The notes: generated by a model from the sequence alone, not told the origin. A stretch of 15,886 bases of DNA from Pseudomonadota bacterium (GCA_017629415.1 JAGBXG010000383.1:1-15886); one strand, 5' to 3'. Shown: positions 7,490 through 14,080, counted from the stretch's first letter. A program made the numbers and translations.

Positions 7490-7527
7490 TTGACAAACTA
7501 CATGCTTGAGCGTAAAAGCCGCCCCCG
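7490..7527 (+). promoter_or_regulatory. tRNA operon promoter with GC-rich discriminator
   Basis: A consensus -35 TTGACA (7490-7495), a 17-base spacer and TAAAAG (7513-7518), followed by the G/C-only stretch CCGCCCCCG (7519-7527). A GC-rich discriminator between -10 and +1 is the hallmark of stable-RNA promoters under stringent (ppGpp) control. The first tRNA starts 30 bases after the -10. Confidence 0.65.
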
Positions 7528-7636
7528 TTGAGCGATGAAATTATTGCTCCGCGATCGTTTAATGGTAGGACGACGGGTTCTGACCCCGTTAATCTAGGTT
7601 CGAATCCTGGTCGCGGAATTTCATTTCATCACTCAA
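7528..7636 (+). other. Inverted repeat enclosing the first tRNA-Gln
   Basis: The 14-base arms 7528-7541 (TTGAGCGATGAAAT) and 7623-7636 (ATTTCATCACTCAA) pair at 13 of 14 positions and bracket tRNA-Gln copy 1. In the precursor they could form a stem closing off this tRNA, similar in layout to rRNA processing stems. The role is inferred. Confidence 0.5.
7548..7618 (+). tRNA. tRNA-Gln (anticodon CTG), copy 1
   Basis: A complete cloverleaf: acceptor TCCGCGA/TCGCGGA, D arm with the conserved GG, anticodon stem ACGGG/CCCGT with loop TTCTGAC (CTG in positions 34-36), and T arm CTAGG-TTCGAAT-CCTGG. The discriminator is A (7618) and CCA is not encoded. It is the first tRNA of a three-tRNA operon. Confidence 0.95.
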
Positions 7637-7642
7637 TATTGC

Positions 7643-7713
7643 TCCGCGATCGTTTAATGATAGGACGACGGGTTCTGACCCCGTTAATCTAGGTTCGAAT
7701 CCTGGTCGCGGAA
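7643..7713 (+). tRNA. tRNA-Gln (anticodon CTG), copy 2 with G19A change
   Basis: It is identical to copy 1 across its length except one base in the D loop: AATGGTA becomes AATGATA, which changes G19 of the invariant G18-G19 pair to A. All stems remain intact and CTG is the anticodon. The tRNA-Glu starts after only three T bases (7714-7716). It may be functional but is weakened at the tertiary elbow contact with C56. Confidence 0.92.
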
Positions 7714-7716
7714 TTT

Positions 7717-7788
7717 GGCGTGTTCGTCTAGTGGTTAGGACGCTGGCCTCTCACGTCGGTAACACGGGTTCGAGTCCCGTACACGCTG
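7717..7788 (+). tRNA. tRNA-Glu (anticodon CTC)
   Basis: Acceptor GGCGTGT pairs with ACACGCT (G1-T72 as a wobble), the D arm has TGGTTA, anticodon stem CTGGC/GTCGG (two G-T pairs) carries loop CTCTCAC, and the T arm is ACGGG-TTCGAGT-CCCGT. The discriminator is G (7788) and CCA is not encoded. CTC reads GAG. Last gene of the tRNA operon. Confidence 0.93.
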
Positions 7789-7790
7789 TT

Positions 7791-7824
7791 AAAAACGACC
7801 ATCATTTGATGGTCGTTTTTTTTT
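7791..7824 (+). terminator. Rho-independent terminator of the tRNA operon
   Basis: A 13-bp stem AAAAACGACCATC (7791-7803) / GATGGTCGTTTTT (7808-7820) with a 4-base loop is followed by further T. It ends the Gln-Gln-Glu transcript two bases after the last tRNA. Confidence 0.92.
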
Positions 7825-7886
7825 GATTTTTTTTCATCAAAGTCCAAATATTGCATATTTCAAACCTGACTCACGCCTCAAATCCC

Positions 7887-8909
7887 ATGATCACATCTCA
7901 AATTACGCCATTTCGTTTTGATAGCTCCACACAGCTTCTTTCCATTCTCGATCAAATTGCCTTGCCCGAATCAGAAATTTGGATCGAACTCAAAACCGTA
8001 CAAGATGCTGCCGATGCCATCGTTAAAATGCTTGTGCGCGGTGCGCCGGCCATCGGTATCACTGCTGCATTCGGCCTCTATTACTCCTCGCGAGACAATT
8101 GGCATGCCAGCGATCGTCTGGATCGTATCAAAGCGGATAAAGCCCTTCTGGCTGCCACACGCCCCACAGCTGTCAATCTATTTTGGGCACTTGAACGCAT
8201 GATGAATACCATTATCCTTCACCTCGAAGATCCAACCCCAGATGCCATACATGCTGAAGCGCATGCCATCTGGCAAGAAGATGCTCAAATGAATCAAGAT
8301 ATGGCCGAAAATGGTGCTCAGGAAATCGGAAATGTCTGCAATATTCTGACACATTGCAATGCCGGTGCTTTGGCCACCGCAGAACTTGGCACCGCTCTTG
8401 GAGTCATCCGCGCTATCGATGCACGCATGAAACAGAAGGGTCAAAAGCTTCATGTCTGGGTAGATGAAACACGTCCCTATCTTCAAGGCGCACGCCTGAC
8501 TAGCTGGGAACTCATGAAAGATGACATCGATTGCACGCTCATTACAGACAACATGGCGGCACACATGATGCAACAGGGGCTTGTCGATGCCGTCATTGTC
8601 GGTGCAGACCGTATCACCGCAAACTACGACGTTGCCAATAAAATTGGTACATACGGACTCGCGGTGCTGGCCAAATTCCATCAAATTCCATTCTATGTCG
8701 CAGCCCCGGACTCCACCTTTGATCCAACACTCCCTACAGGCAAAGATATCGTCATTGAAGAACGTTCAGCGCGGGAAGTGACGCACATCAAAGGCCAGTC
8801 TATTGCGCCTGAAAACGTCAAAGTGCGTCATCCGGCATTCGATGTCACACCTCACGAGCTCATTACAGCTATCATCACACCAAAAGGCATCATCCGACCG
8901 GCACAATAA
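7887..8909 (+). CDS. mtnA: S-methyl-5-thioribose-1-phosphate isomerase
   Basis: This enzyme isomerises methylthioribose-1-phosphate to methylthioribulose-1-phosphate in methionine salvage (or a related 5-deoxyribose branch). The 340-residue length fits the family. The eIF2B-like fold is marked by LVRGAPAIGIT (49-59), THCNAGALAT with the catalytic Cys157 (155-164), DETRPYLQGARLTSWEL (193-209), VGADRI with catalytic Asp241 (238-243), and DVANKIGTYGLA (248-259). The usual NGDVANK is NYDVANK here (Gly to Tyr at 247). ATG 7887 is preferred because the family begins with a short N-terminus; a TTG at 7851 is also in frame. No clear ribosome site precedes it. No other salvage gene is nearby. Confidence 0.92.
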   Translation: MITSQITPFRFDSSTQLLSILDQIALPESEIWIELKTVQDAADAIVKMLVRGAPAIGITAAFGLYYSSRDNWHASDRLDRIKADKALLAATRPTAVNLFWALERMMNTIILHLEDPTPDAIHAEAHAIWQEDAQMNQDMAENGAQEIGNVCNILTHCNAGALATAELGTALGVIRAIDARMKQKGQKLHVWVDETRPYLQGARLTSWELMKDDIDCTLITDNMAAHMMQQGLVDAVIVGADRITANYDVANKIGTYGLAVLAKFHQIPFYVAAPDSTFDPTLPTGKDIVIEERSAREVTHIKGQSIAPENVKVRHPAFDVTPHELITAIITPKGIIRPAQ

Positions 8910-9018
8910 TCTCTTTTTATGAGTGGAGTGGTTACTGACGTTTTTAAAACGAAATAGAACTTGATATTTTTCCGCCCACTCAAAACAGGCATGCCTCTAT
9001 CAATCTTACGTTTTTATG

Positions 9019-9082
9019 CCCGTCTATGGCTACGCCATACGCCGGGCTGTACCGTGTCTATGGCTTCGCCATACGCCACGGT
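9019..9082. repeat. Tandem 30-base hairpin pair, element B
   Basis: Two hairpins of equal length lie at 9019-9048 and 9053-9082, offset by 34 bases. Each has a different 5-bp base (GCCCG/CGGGC and CCGTG/CACGG) around a shared core TCTATGGC-3-base loop-GCCATACGC. The cores differ only in the loop (TAC or TTC). The base-pair changes in the outer stems are compensatory, so the hairpin is conserved rather than the sequence. They lie in the 250-base convergent gap between mtnA and the Nudix-RlmN gene; no gene is seen in that gap. Confidence 0.75.
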
Positions 9083-9159
9083 TAAATAATGAAAACACTC
9101 ATGATGGTGTATTCCAAGAGGTTTAGCATCCAGCAGCCATAGCAATACCGTCCGATGCC

Positions 9160-10587
9160 CTACTCTGTTTTCAACCGTTTTGCCAGCAGCTGACCGCATG
9201 CGCCGCCTACTGTCACCCCACGTGCCACGCGCAAAGTGACAAGACATCCTAAATCTTGCAAGATTTTAATAAATGCCTGCACTTCATCTGCACATGGCGC
9301 ATGGAATTTATCGCGCGGTGTCTCATTGTAAGGAATAATATTGATATTATGAGGCAAATCGCGTGCAAATTCTGCCAATCGTTGTGCATCTTCCGGGGTA
9401 TCATTCACTCCTTTCAGCAGCACATATTCGAGCAAGATTTTTTCATGTGACCGATAAGGCCATGTCAAAAGTTCTTGTTTGATCTGAGCAAGCGGAAATC
9501 TGCGGTTGACAGGCATGATTTGAGAACGGATTTCATCTGTCGTCGCATTAATACTGATCGCAAGATTGGGACGATTGGGAGCGGTCTTAAGTTTCGGCAG
9601 TTCCGACAATACACCGGAGGTTGAAAGTGTGATGCGTACCGGCGGAATATTGAGGCCGTGAGGATGCGTCAAAATATCGATAGCTTTGAGCACATTATCG
9701 GTATTCATCAAGGCTTCACCCATGCCCATGAAGACGATATTTACGGCATGGCATTTATGGGGTCCAAAATTATCGATAGCCTGAATGACTTGCATGACGA
9801 TTTCATCGGCTGTCAGATTACGGCGCAAGCCCAGTGTTGCTGTTGCACAAAATGCGCAATTCATGGCGCATCCGACTTGTGATGAAATACAAAGCGTTAC
9901 GCGCGGAGATTTGACATCCCGGGGCATGTGGACGGTTTCCACGCGAGCGCCGTCATGCAGCTCATAGATGATTCGCGTCGTGCCATCGTCGGCATGAATC
10001 GTTTCTGCAATTTTAAGTTTTTGGCAGTTATAACGCGTTTGCAACAGCATTTGGCACTTATGTCCAATGCTGTAATGCGGATTCGTTGCCGCATCCCAAG
10101 GTCTTTGGATAGCGCGGAAAATATGCGGACCTGCAGCCCGTGCAGGCAGTTCATCCAAATCTTTGGGCATTGCCGTATAAAGGCCTGCATTTTCTGCCAG
10201 CGTTTGCTCAATATCGTCGAGAAAAGCCGCATCTGCCTGTGTCCAGGTCAATTCGCGGGCCTGTGCGATTGAAAGCCAGTCTATTTGGGCATGTTCCGTG
10301 CGTTTAAACTGATCCGACTCGATCAATGTGCGATACAGGTGAACGCGAATGGTACGTTCTGGTGTCAGTGTTTCACGCGTTTCAATGAATTCGGTGGGAT
10401 AAGCGCGAACGCCAAGTTCTTCAAAAATTTCGCGAGCCAGAGCTTCCCGGTGAGTTTCGTTGGGTTCAACCTTACCCCCTGGAAACTCCCAGCAGCCGGC
10501 AAATGACTGTGCCGGTCCTCTTTGAGCGGCAAAAAAAAGCCCATCTTTAATGATGAGCGCAGCAACGACATCGATTTCTTTAGCCAT
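9160..10587 (-). CDS. rlmN: MutT-type Nudix hydrolase fused to RlmN radical SAM RNA methyltransferase
   Basis: One 475-residue frame joins two enzymes. Residues 1-130 are a MutT-like Nudix hydrolase with a perfect Nudix box from Gly38 to Val60 (GX5EX7REUXEEXGU), likely cleaving oxidised or other nucleoside triphosphates. From about 140 the RlmN part follows. It has catalytic Cys233 in CISSQVGC, the radical SAM cluster Cys240-X3-Cys244-X2-Cys247, FMGMGE (286-291), SINATTDEIR and the methyl-carrying Cys464 in GGACGQL. RlmN makes 2-methyladenosine at 23S A2503 and at tRNA position 37. All RlmN catalytic cysteines are kept; its N-terminal region is about 25 residues shorter than in E. coli. An internal ATG at 10170 (Met140) could start a free RlmN, but it lacks a well-placed ribosome site. 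ATG 10587 also has a weak site. Confidence 0.9.
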   Translation of the reverse strand: MAKEIDVVAALIIKDGLFFAAQRGPAQSFAGCWEFPGGKVEPNETHREALAREIFEELGVRAYPTEFIETRETLTPERTIRVHLYRTLIESDQFKRTEHAQIDWLSIAQARELTWTQADAAFLDDIEQTLAENAGLYTAMPKDLDELPARAAGPHIFRAIQRPWDAATNPHYSIGHKCQMLLQTRYNCQKLKIAETIHADDGTTRIIYELHDGARVETVHMPRDVKSPRVTLCISSQVGCAMNCAFCATATLGLRRNLTADEIVMQVIQAIDNFGPHKCHAVNIVFMGMGEALMNTDNVLKAIDILTHPHGLNIPPVRITLSTSGVLSELPKLKTAPNRPNLAISINATTDEIRSQIMPVNRRFPLAQIKQELLTWPYRSHEKILLEYVLLKGVNDTPEDAQRLAEFARDLPHNINIIPYNETPRDKFHAPCADEVQAFIKILQDLGCLVTLRVARGVTVGGACGQLLAKRLKTE

Positions 10588-10636
10588 AAGCTTTGATTTT
10601 ATATTTTGCGGTTTTTTGCCGCGATATCAGTCTGAT

Positions 10637-10742
10637 GGGAACGTCGTTCCCCTGAGAATACACAATGATGCGAAGCGTATGCCGGCCAAGCCGGCATAGC
10701 GAAGCTGGGCAACTGCGTATTTGACCGCAGGTCAAATAGCAG
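10637..10742. repeat. Hairpin cluster, element C
   Basis: Three hairpins in a row: 10637-10642/10646-10651 (GGGAAC/GTTCCC), 10678-10686/10690-10698 (TATGCCGGC/GCCGGCATA, 3-base loop, flanked by GCG on both sides), and 10718-10725/10731-10738 (TATTTGAC/GTCAAATA, flanked by CTGCG and GCAG). The last two carry the GCG-TAT...ATA-G signature of elements A and B. No T-run follows on either strand, so these are not typical terminators. They separate the membrane protein gene from the Nudix-RlmN gene. Confidence 0.75.
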
Positions 10743-10756
10743 TGCCTCCCTAAAAA

Positions 10757-11236
10757 TTAACGACGCGGTCTGGGAGCCTGATGACGGTTCACGACCTGAC
10801 GGCCTTGGGGCGCAGCCGGACCCACAGGACGACGCGGGGGCGGCGGAGCATCATCATTTTCATCGAAAGTGTAAATGCGAGAAACGAGCTGCAGGAGACA
10901 AACAAGGACGGCGATTTTCAGGAGGATAAGGAAACCGACTTCGGGGGTTGTACTGAGCTGCAGGCAAATATAAAACACGATTTCGACGGCTGCTGCCAGT
11001 GTCGCAATAAAAGCCGTATATTTGACACGCGCAAGGATCAGGAATCCGCAAGCAATGACAATGGCATAACAAGGAATTGTCCAAATGCCATATCCCATGC
11101 GCACCAACGACTCATACTCCCCAAAAGCGCCCATCAAACCGAGGATGAGCACAATAATGCCGCCCAAAACACAGCCGCCGACAGCTATCATACGTTGTGC
11201 CAGCGTCGAATCGCGATAATTTTCGTGCAATGCCAT
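10757..11236 (-). CDS. Four-helix membrane protein of unknown function
   Basis: A 159-residue integral membrane protein not recognised as a known family. Four hydrophobic helices are visible at about 16-38, 50-69, 74-94 and 99-119. The tail (120-159) is a cytoplasm-like, low-complexity region: acidic ENDD, then PPPPRRP and many Pro/Arg/Gln up to RPRR, giving a basic end. It starts at ATG 11236 with AAGGATAACAC upstream, a good ribosome site. It follows the HD hydrolase gene by 14 bases, so the two are most likely cotranscribed and the protein may be its membrane partner. That functional link is inferred only. Confidence 0.8.
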   Translation of the reverse strand: MALHENYRDSTLAQRMIAVGGCVLGGIIVLILGLMGAFGEYESLVRMGYGIWTIPCYAIVIACGFLILARVKYTAFIATLAAAVEIVFYICLQLSTTPEVGFLILLKIAVLVCLLQLVSRIYTFDENDDAPPPPRRPVGPAAPQGRQVVNRHQAPRPRR

Positions 11237-11250
11237 GTGTTATCCTTATT

Positions 11251-11886
11251 TTAAGGCATCAGGGCTTCCACCTGTGCCAAAGCCAGTTCATAAATCTTGA
11301 CGATGCGATGTCCGGCCAGTTTTTTGGCATAGACGGTGCCAAGATTTCGATAATTTGCCATCGTTAATTCGGGGGATTGCGAATAAGCTTTCCAGAATTC
11401 CTGTCTTTCGATAACGACAGCATCTGCCGCCATTGTACGAAGATTATAAATCTTATCGCAACATGAAATCAGTGCTATCACGGCAGAATCTTCTTTTAAA
11501 TGCTCCATATACCGCCGATTTCTTTCTGCCTTAGGCAACTTTTTGCCGCCAGGTTCTGGTATTACATCGGTCAAACTTAACACGCCGTTTGCAATGGTAT
11601 CTCCAAAGGCTTGCCGGATACGCTCTAGAGTCGGCTTACCCCCTTGATCTTCAACCGCATCATGGAGCAAAGCAATCATGACGGCATCTTCAGCTTCTTC
11701 TGGCGTGTTGACCAACATGCCGATATTTTCAACCACCAGAGATGCCACCCCCAATATATGACACATAAAAGGCGCACGAATGTTTTTGCGCTTTTGCTCC
11801 CGATGCAGTTCAAAAGCCAGCAAAGCAGCCTGTTCACATCGTTCGGTGAGAACAAATTCCATGTTTCGGAGTTCACTTTTATCCAT
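11251..11886 (-). CDS. HD-domain phosphohydrolase, SpoT/alarmone-hydrolase-like
   Basis: A metal-dependent HD hydrolase of 211 residues resembling the (p)ppGpp-hydrolase domain of RelA/SpoT and small alarmone hydrolases. The metal and catalytic pattern is kept (numbered from an ATG two codons upstream): His30 in FELH, His45 in FMCHILGVASLV, the His77-Asp78 pair in ALLHDAVED, Glu81-Asp82, and Asp146 in CDKIYNL. There is no synthetase, TGS or ACT domain. ATG 11886 is preferred because AGGAG is 6 bases upstream; ATG 11892 touches it directly. It sits between the lipoprotein gene (72 bases upstream) and a four-helix protein (14 bases downstream). The substrate could also be another nucleotide; alarmone hydrolysis is a family-based inference. 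Confidence 0.82.
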   Translation of the reverse strand: MDKSELRNMEFVLTERCEQAALLAFELHREQKRKNIRAPFMCHILGVASLVVENIGMLVNTPEEAEDAVMIALLHDAVEDQGGKPTLERIRQAFGDTIANGVLSLTDVIPEPGGKKLPKAERNRRYMEHLKEDSAVIALISCCDKIYNLRTMAADAVVIERQEFWKAYSQSPELTMANYRNLGTVYAKKLAGHRIVKIYELALAQVEALMP

Positions 11887-11898
11887 ACCCATCTCCTG

Positions 11899-11913
11899 TC
11901 AGCAGAGTGCTGA
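11899..11913 (-). other. Short hairpin abutting the ribosome site of the HD hydrolase
   Basis: TCAGCA (11899-11904) and TGCTGA (11908-11913) form a 6-bp stem with a 3-base loop, ending one base from the AGGAG site at 11893-11897. It could affect translation or be the end of an RNA processing site in the lipoprotein-hydrolase transcript. The arms are short. Confidence 0.25.
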
Positions 11914-11958
11914 TTCATGAGATAATGCCGTTTAAATTTTTTGGAATGTTTAAAGGTT

Positions 11959-13923
11959 TTAATCGAACAGTTCTTTTAAATCGAGGCCTGCAGGATAACC
12001 GTATGAGACATAGTTATCAAATCCATAAGAGAAAAGTCCGATCGGTTCGGAGGCGACAATTTCATGACGGCCATCTTCAATGCGTTTATAGGCGGCTTTG
12101 TAGGTGCCGTCACCAAATGTAAAGAAGTCTGATTCCGGCAATACCGAGCCGTCAAGGGTTACGGATGCAGCAAGCGGCGCAACAATCGTGATATAATCCT
12201 GCGCATATTTAGACGGAGCTAAAAATTGATAAGTCGTTCGATATTGTTCGATAGGCACACCAATGATGTAAGCAGGATCACCGATACCTGCCCAATCCGG
12301 TGTTTGTGTCATGGTTTCGGGATCAAGAGGATCATTCTGTCCGGTCATAAACTGTCCAACAACAACAGGCGCACTGGCTTCAATCATAAAGCTTTCCGTT
12401 GTCAGAATATCAATCCACTGTTTATTGTTTAATGTGATGGAATCTGTCTTAAAAACGTTAGGTGTCGTTGTAATACGTGTGCCATCTGTTCGCGACAATA
12501 TCCGCCACATATCGCGTTCTTTACCGCGAGGTTTAAGCTTAACGGCATTGTATTTTTTACCCCAAGCGCCCATCGGATATTGCTGGTGTTCGATGTGATC
12601 GGCACAACACGTGACGGGATCTGTTTCGGGAATACTGGTCGCTTCATTACCGACAAAAACAGCGACATTTTTATTGGCTGTAATGAGACTTCCGGTCACA
12701 TCTTCGCCCATTTTTGCAGTTTCAAGGTTCAACACATCGTATTGTTCCAGGTAAAATGTCTGAATTTCACCTTTGTTCATGGCATAAATGGGACCACCAT
12801 TTTTGTCGAGACCGCTCATGATCTGACAAGAGGATTCAACGATGACTTCAGTCTGACCTGCTTCTGTGGCCACAATGGTCATAAATCCGCGCATCACGTC
12901 ATAATGCTGCTGACGGCCCAAAGCCATATACCGCCGTCCAAGGGCAGTAGTTGGGAAAAGCAGGGAAGCATCGTTCGAAAAAACTTCAACGTTATCGAGG
13001 GGGTTGAACTGGGCTGCCGTAATCGGAAGGTCAGATTTGATATGATAGGCAGTATCCGAAATATTGGTACCATTTACGCTATAAGCGCGAGCACATGAGA
13101 TGCCGCCGTCGTAGCATTTATCGGGCAAAAATACGCTGCGAACTGCATTAGGCGGCACTTCAAACTCAAGAACCTTTTTAATGCGCCCATCATACTTTGC
13201 CTGAATGACGACGTTGGCAGTCAATGTTGCATGAGTATTGCTTAAAACAACAGAAAAAGGCTGACCTGCCGCATCATAGACACCGGCATCGATGGCATTG
13301 TCGAGATCAACGGCCCAATATTCGCAGCCAATATAGCTTGCTGTTTTGACGCTTTGTTCACAAATGGGAATACATGCGCCATTTTCACAGACGGTTTTTT
13401 CGGCAATATCGGCGCACTTGCGTTCGTCACTGTATGCCGTGCCTGCTTCATTGCATAACAATATGGTTTCGTTATCGAGGCATTTTCCGCTGCCTTCTGT
13501 ACACAGCCGCGGTTGACATTTGCCATCGATACATGTTGAACCGTAATCACAATCAAAATCGCCGACACCAGTCCCCAGAGGATTGCAGCCATGATATTTG
13601 CCGTCAGGCAGGCAAGATTCAATTTGATTCGGTTCACAGACAATTGCACCGCATTTGCCATCAAAACAAAGTTCACCGGATGGACAATATTCGCGTTTTC
13701 TTGTGCCATCGACACAATGCAATATTTCTTCCTGTGATAAGCAAATATCGTCTTTAGGATCACAGGTTTGAATGACAATATCATTGCCATCATTGCCGGG
13801 TTTATCGGTATGACCAGCATCATTGGAATTGCCGGAATCCGTAGTACCTTCCCCTTCTTGAGTACATCCCATACACAGAGACAAAATCAAAAAGAGGCTC
13901 ATTGAGTATGCATAACGATTCAA
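11959..13923 (-). CDS. Cys-rich surface lipoprotein with IgGFc-binding-like domain
   Basis: A 654-residue predicted lipoprotein. A hydrophobic signal (residues 3-19) ends in LCMGC, a lipobox-like site with Cys20; the -3 residue is Cys rather than Leu, so lipidation is likely but not certain. A Gly/Asn/Asp-rich tether (21-50) follows. Three six-cysteine modules come next (54-91, 96-136, 141-184), then a large beta-rich region (about 195-650) resembling the N-terminal domain of IgGFc-binding proteins, common in Myxococcota. The start is TTG at 13923: GGAG lies 6 bases upstream, whereas the first ATG (Met8) lacks a site and would cut the signal. A role in surface adhesion is inferred. It is the first gene of a possible three-gene minus-strand unit. 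Confidence 0.8.
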   Translation of the reverse strand: MNRYAYSMSLFLILSLCMGCTQEGEGTTDSGNSNDAGHTDKPGNDGNDIVIQTCDPKDDICLSQEEILHCVDGTRKREYCPSGELCFDGKCGAIVCEPNQIESCLPDGKYHGCNPLGTGVGDFDCDYGSTCIDGKCQPRLCTEGSGKCLDNETILLCNEAGTAYSDERKCADIAEKTVCENGACIPICEQSVKTASYIGCEYWAVDLDNAIDAGVYDAAGQPFSVVLSNTHATLTANVVIQAKYDGRIKKVLEFEVPPNAVRSVFLPDKCYDGGISCARAYSVNGTNISDTAYHIKSDLPITAAQFNPLDNVEVFSNDASLLFPTTALGRRYMALGRQQHYDVMRGFMTIVATEAGQTEVIVESSCQIMSGLDKNGGPIYAMNKGEIQTFYLEQYDVLNLETAKMGEDVTGSLITANKNVAVFVGNEATSIPETDPVTCCADHIEHQQYPMGAWGKKYNAVKLKPRGKERDMWRILSRTDGTRITTTPNVFKTDSITLNNKQWIDILTTESFMIEASAPVVVGQFMTGQNDPLDPETMTQTPDWAGIGDPAYIIGVPIEQYRTTYQFLAPSKYAQDYITIVAPLAASVTLDGSVLPESDFFTFGDGTYKAAYKRIEDGRHEIVASEPIGLFSYGFDNYVSYGYPAGLDLKELFD

Positions 13924-13940
13924 AATTTTCTCCGAATGAC

Positions 13941-13959
13941 ATACGCAAAATCTGCGTAT
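13941..13959 (-). other. Leader hairpin upstream of the lipoprotein gene
   Basis: ATACGCA (13941-13947) and TGCGTAT (13953-13959) form a 7-bp stem with a 5-base loop, 7 bases before the GGAG site (complement of 13930-13933) of the TTG-started lipoprotein gene. It could tune access to the ribosome site. No T-run follows. Confidence 0.35.
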
Positions 13960-14080
13960 TTCTTTTAGCTCGCGGGGGTTATGCCAAAAGGCTCAAAGAT
14001 TAACAAGTGGTGTAAAAATTTTAATAAACATCTTCAACTGACATGGCTGTTTTCAACTTTTATCATGATTTCAGACAAAA

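Noticed and set aside
7548..7788. tRNA cluster as a phage or island attachment site
   Set aside because: No integrase gene or partial tRNA repeat is seen nearby; the repeated tRNA sequence is a full tandem copy within one operon.
9019..9082. Short CRISPR-like repeat array
   Set aside because: There are only two units, each a self-complementary hairpin, with a 4-base gap instead of unique spacers, and no cas genes in the window.
10637..10742. Terminator between the membrane protein and Nudix-RlmN genes
   Set aside because: The hairpins are strong, but no run of T follows on either strand, and their boundaries match the repeat family at the other two loci.
10781..11254. Plus-strand open frame of 157 codons opposite the membrane protein
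   Set aside because: The minus strand gives four clean membrane helices and a good ribosome site; the plus-strand product is compositionally odd and unrecognised.
12580..13098. Plus-strand open frame of 172 codons
   Set aside because: It lies entirely within the lipoprotein gene on the opposite strand, shows no protein motif, and the minus-strand frame carries the signal peptide and domain pattern.
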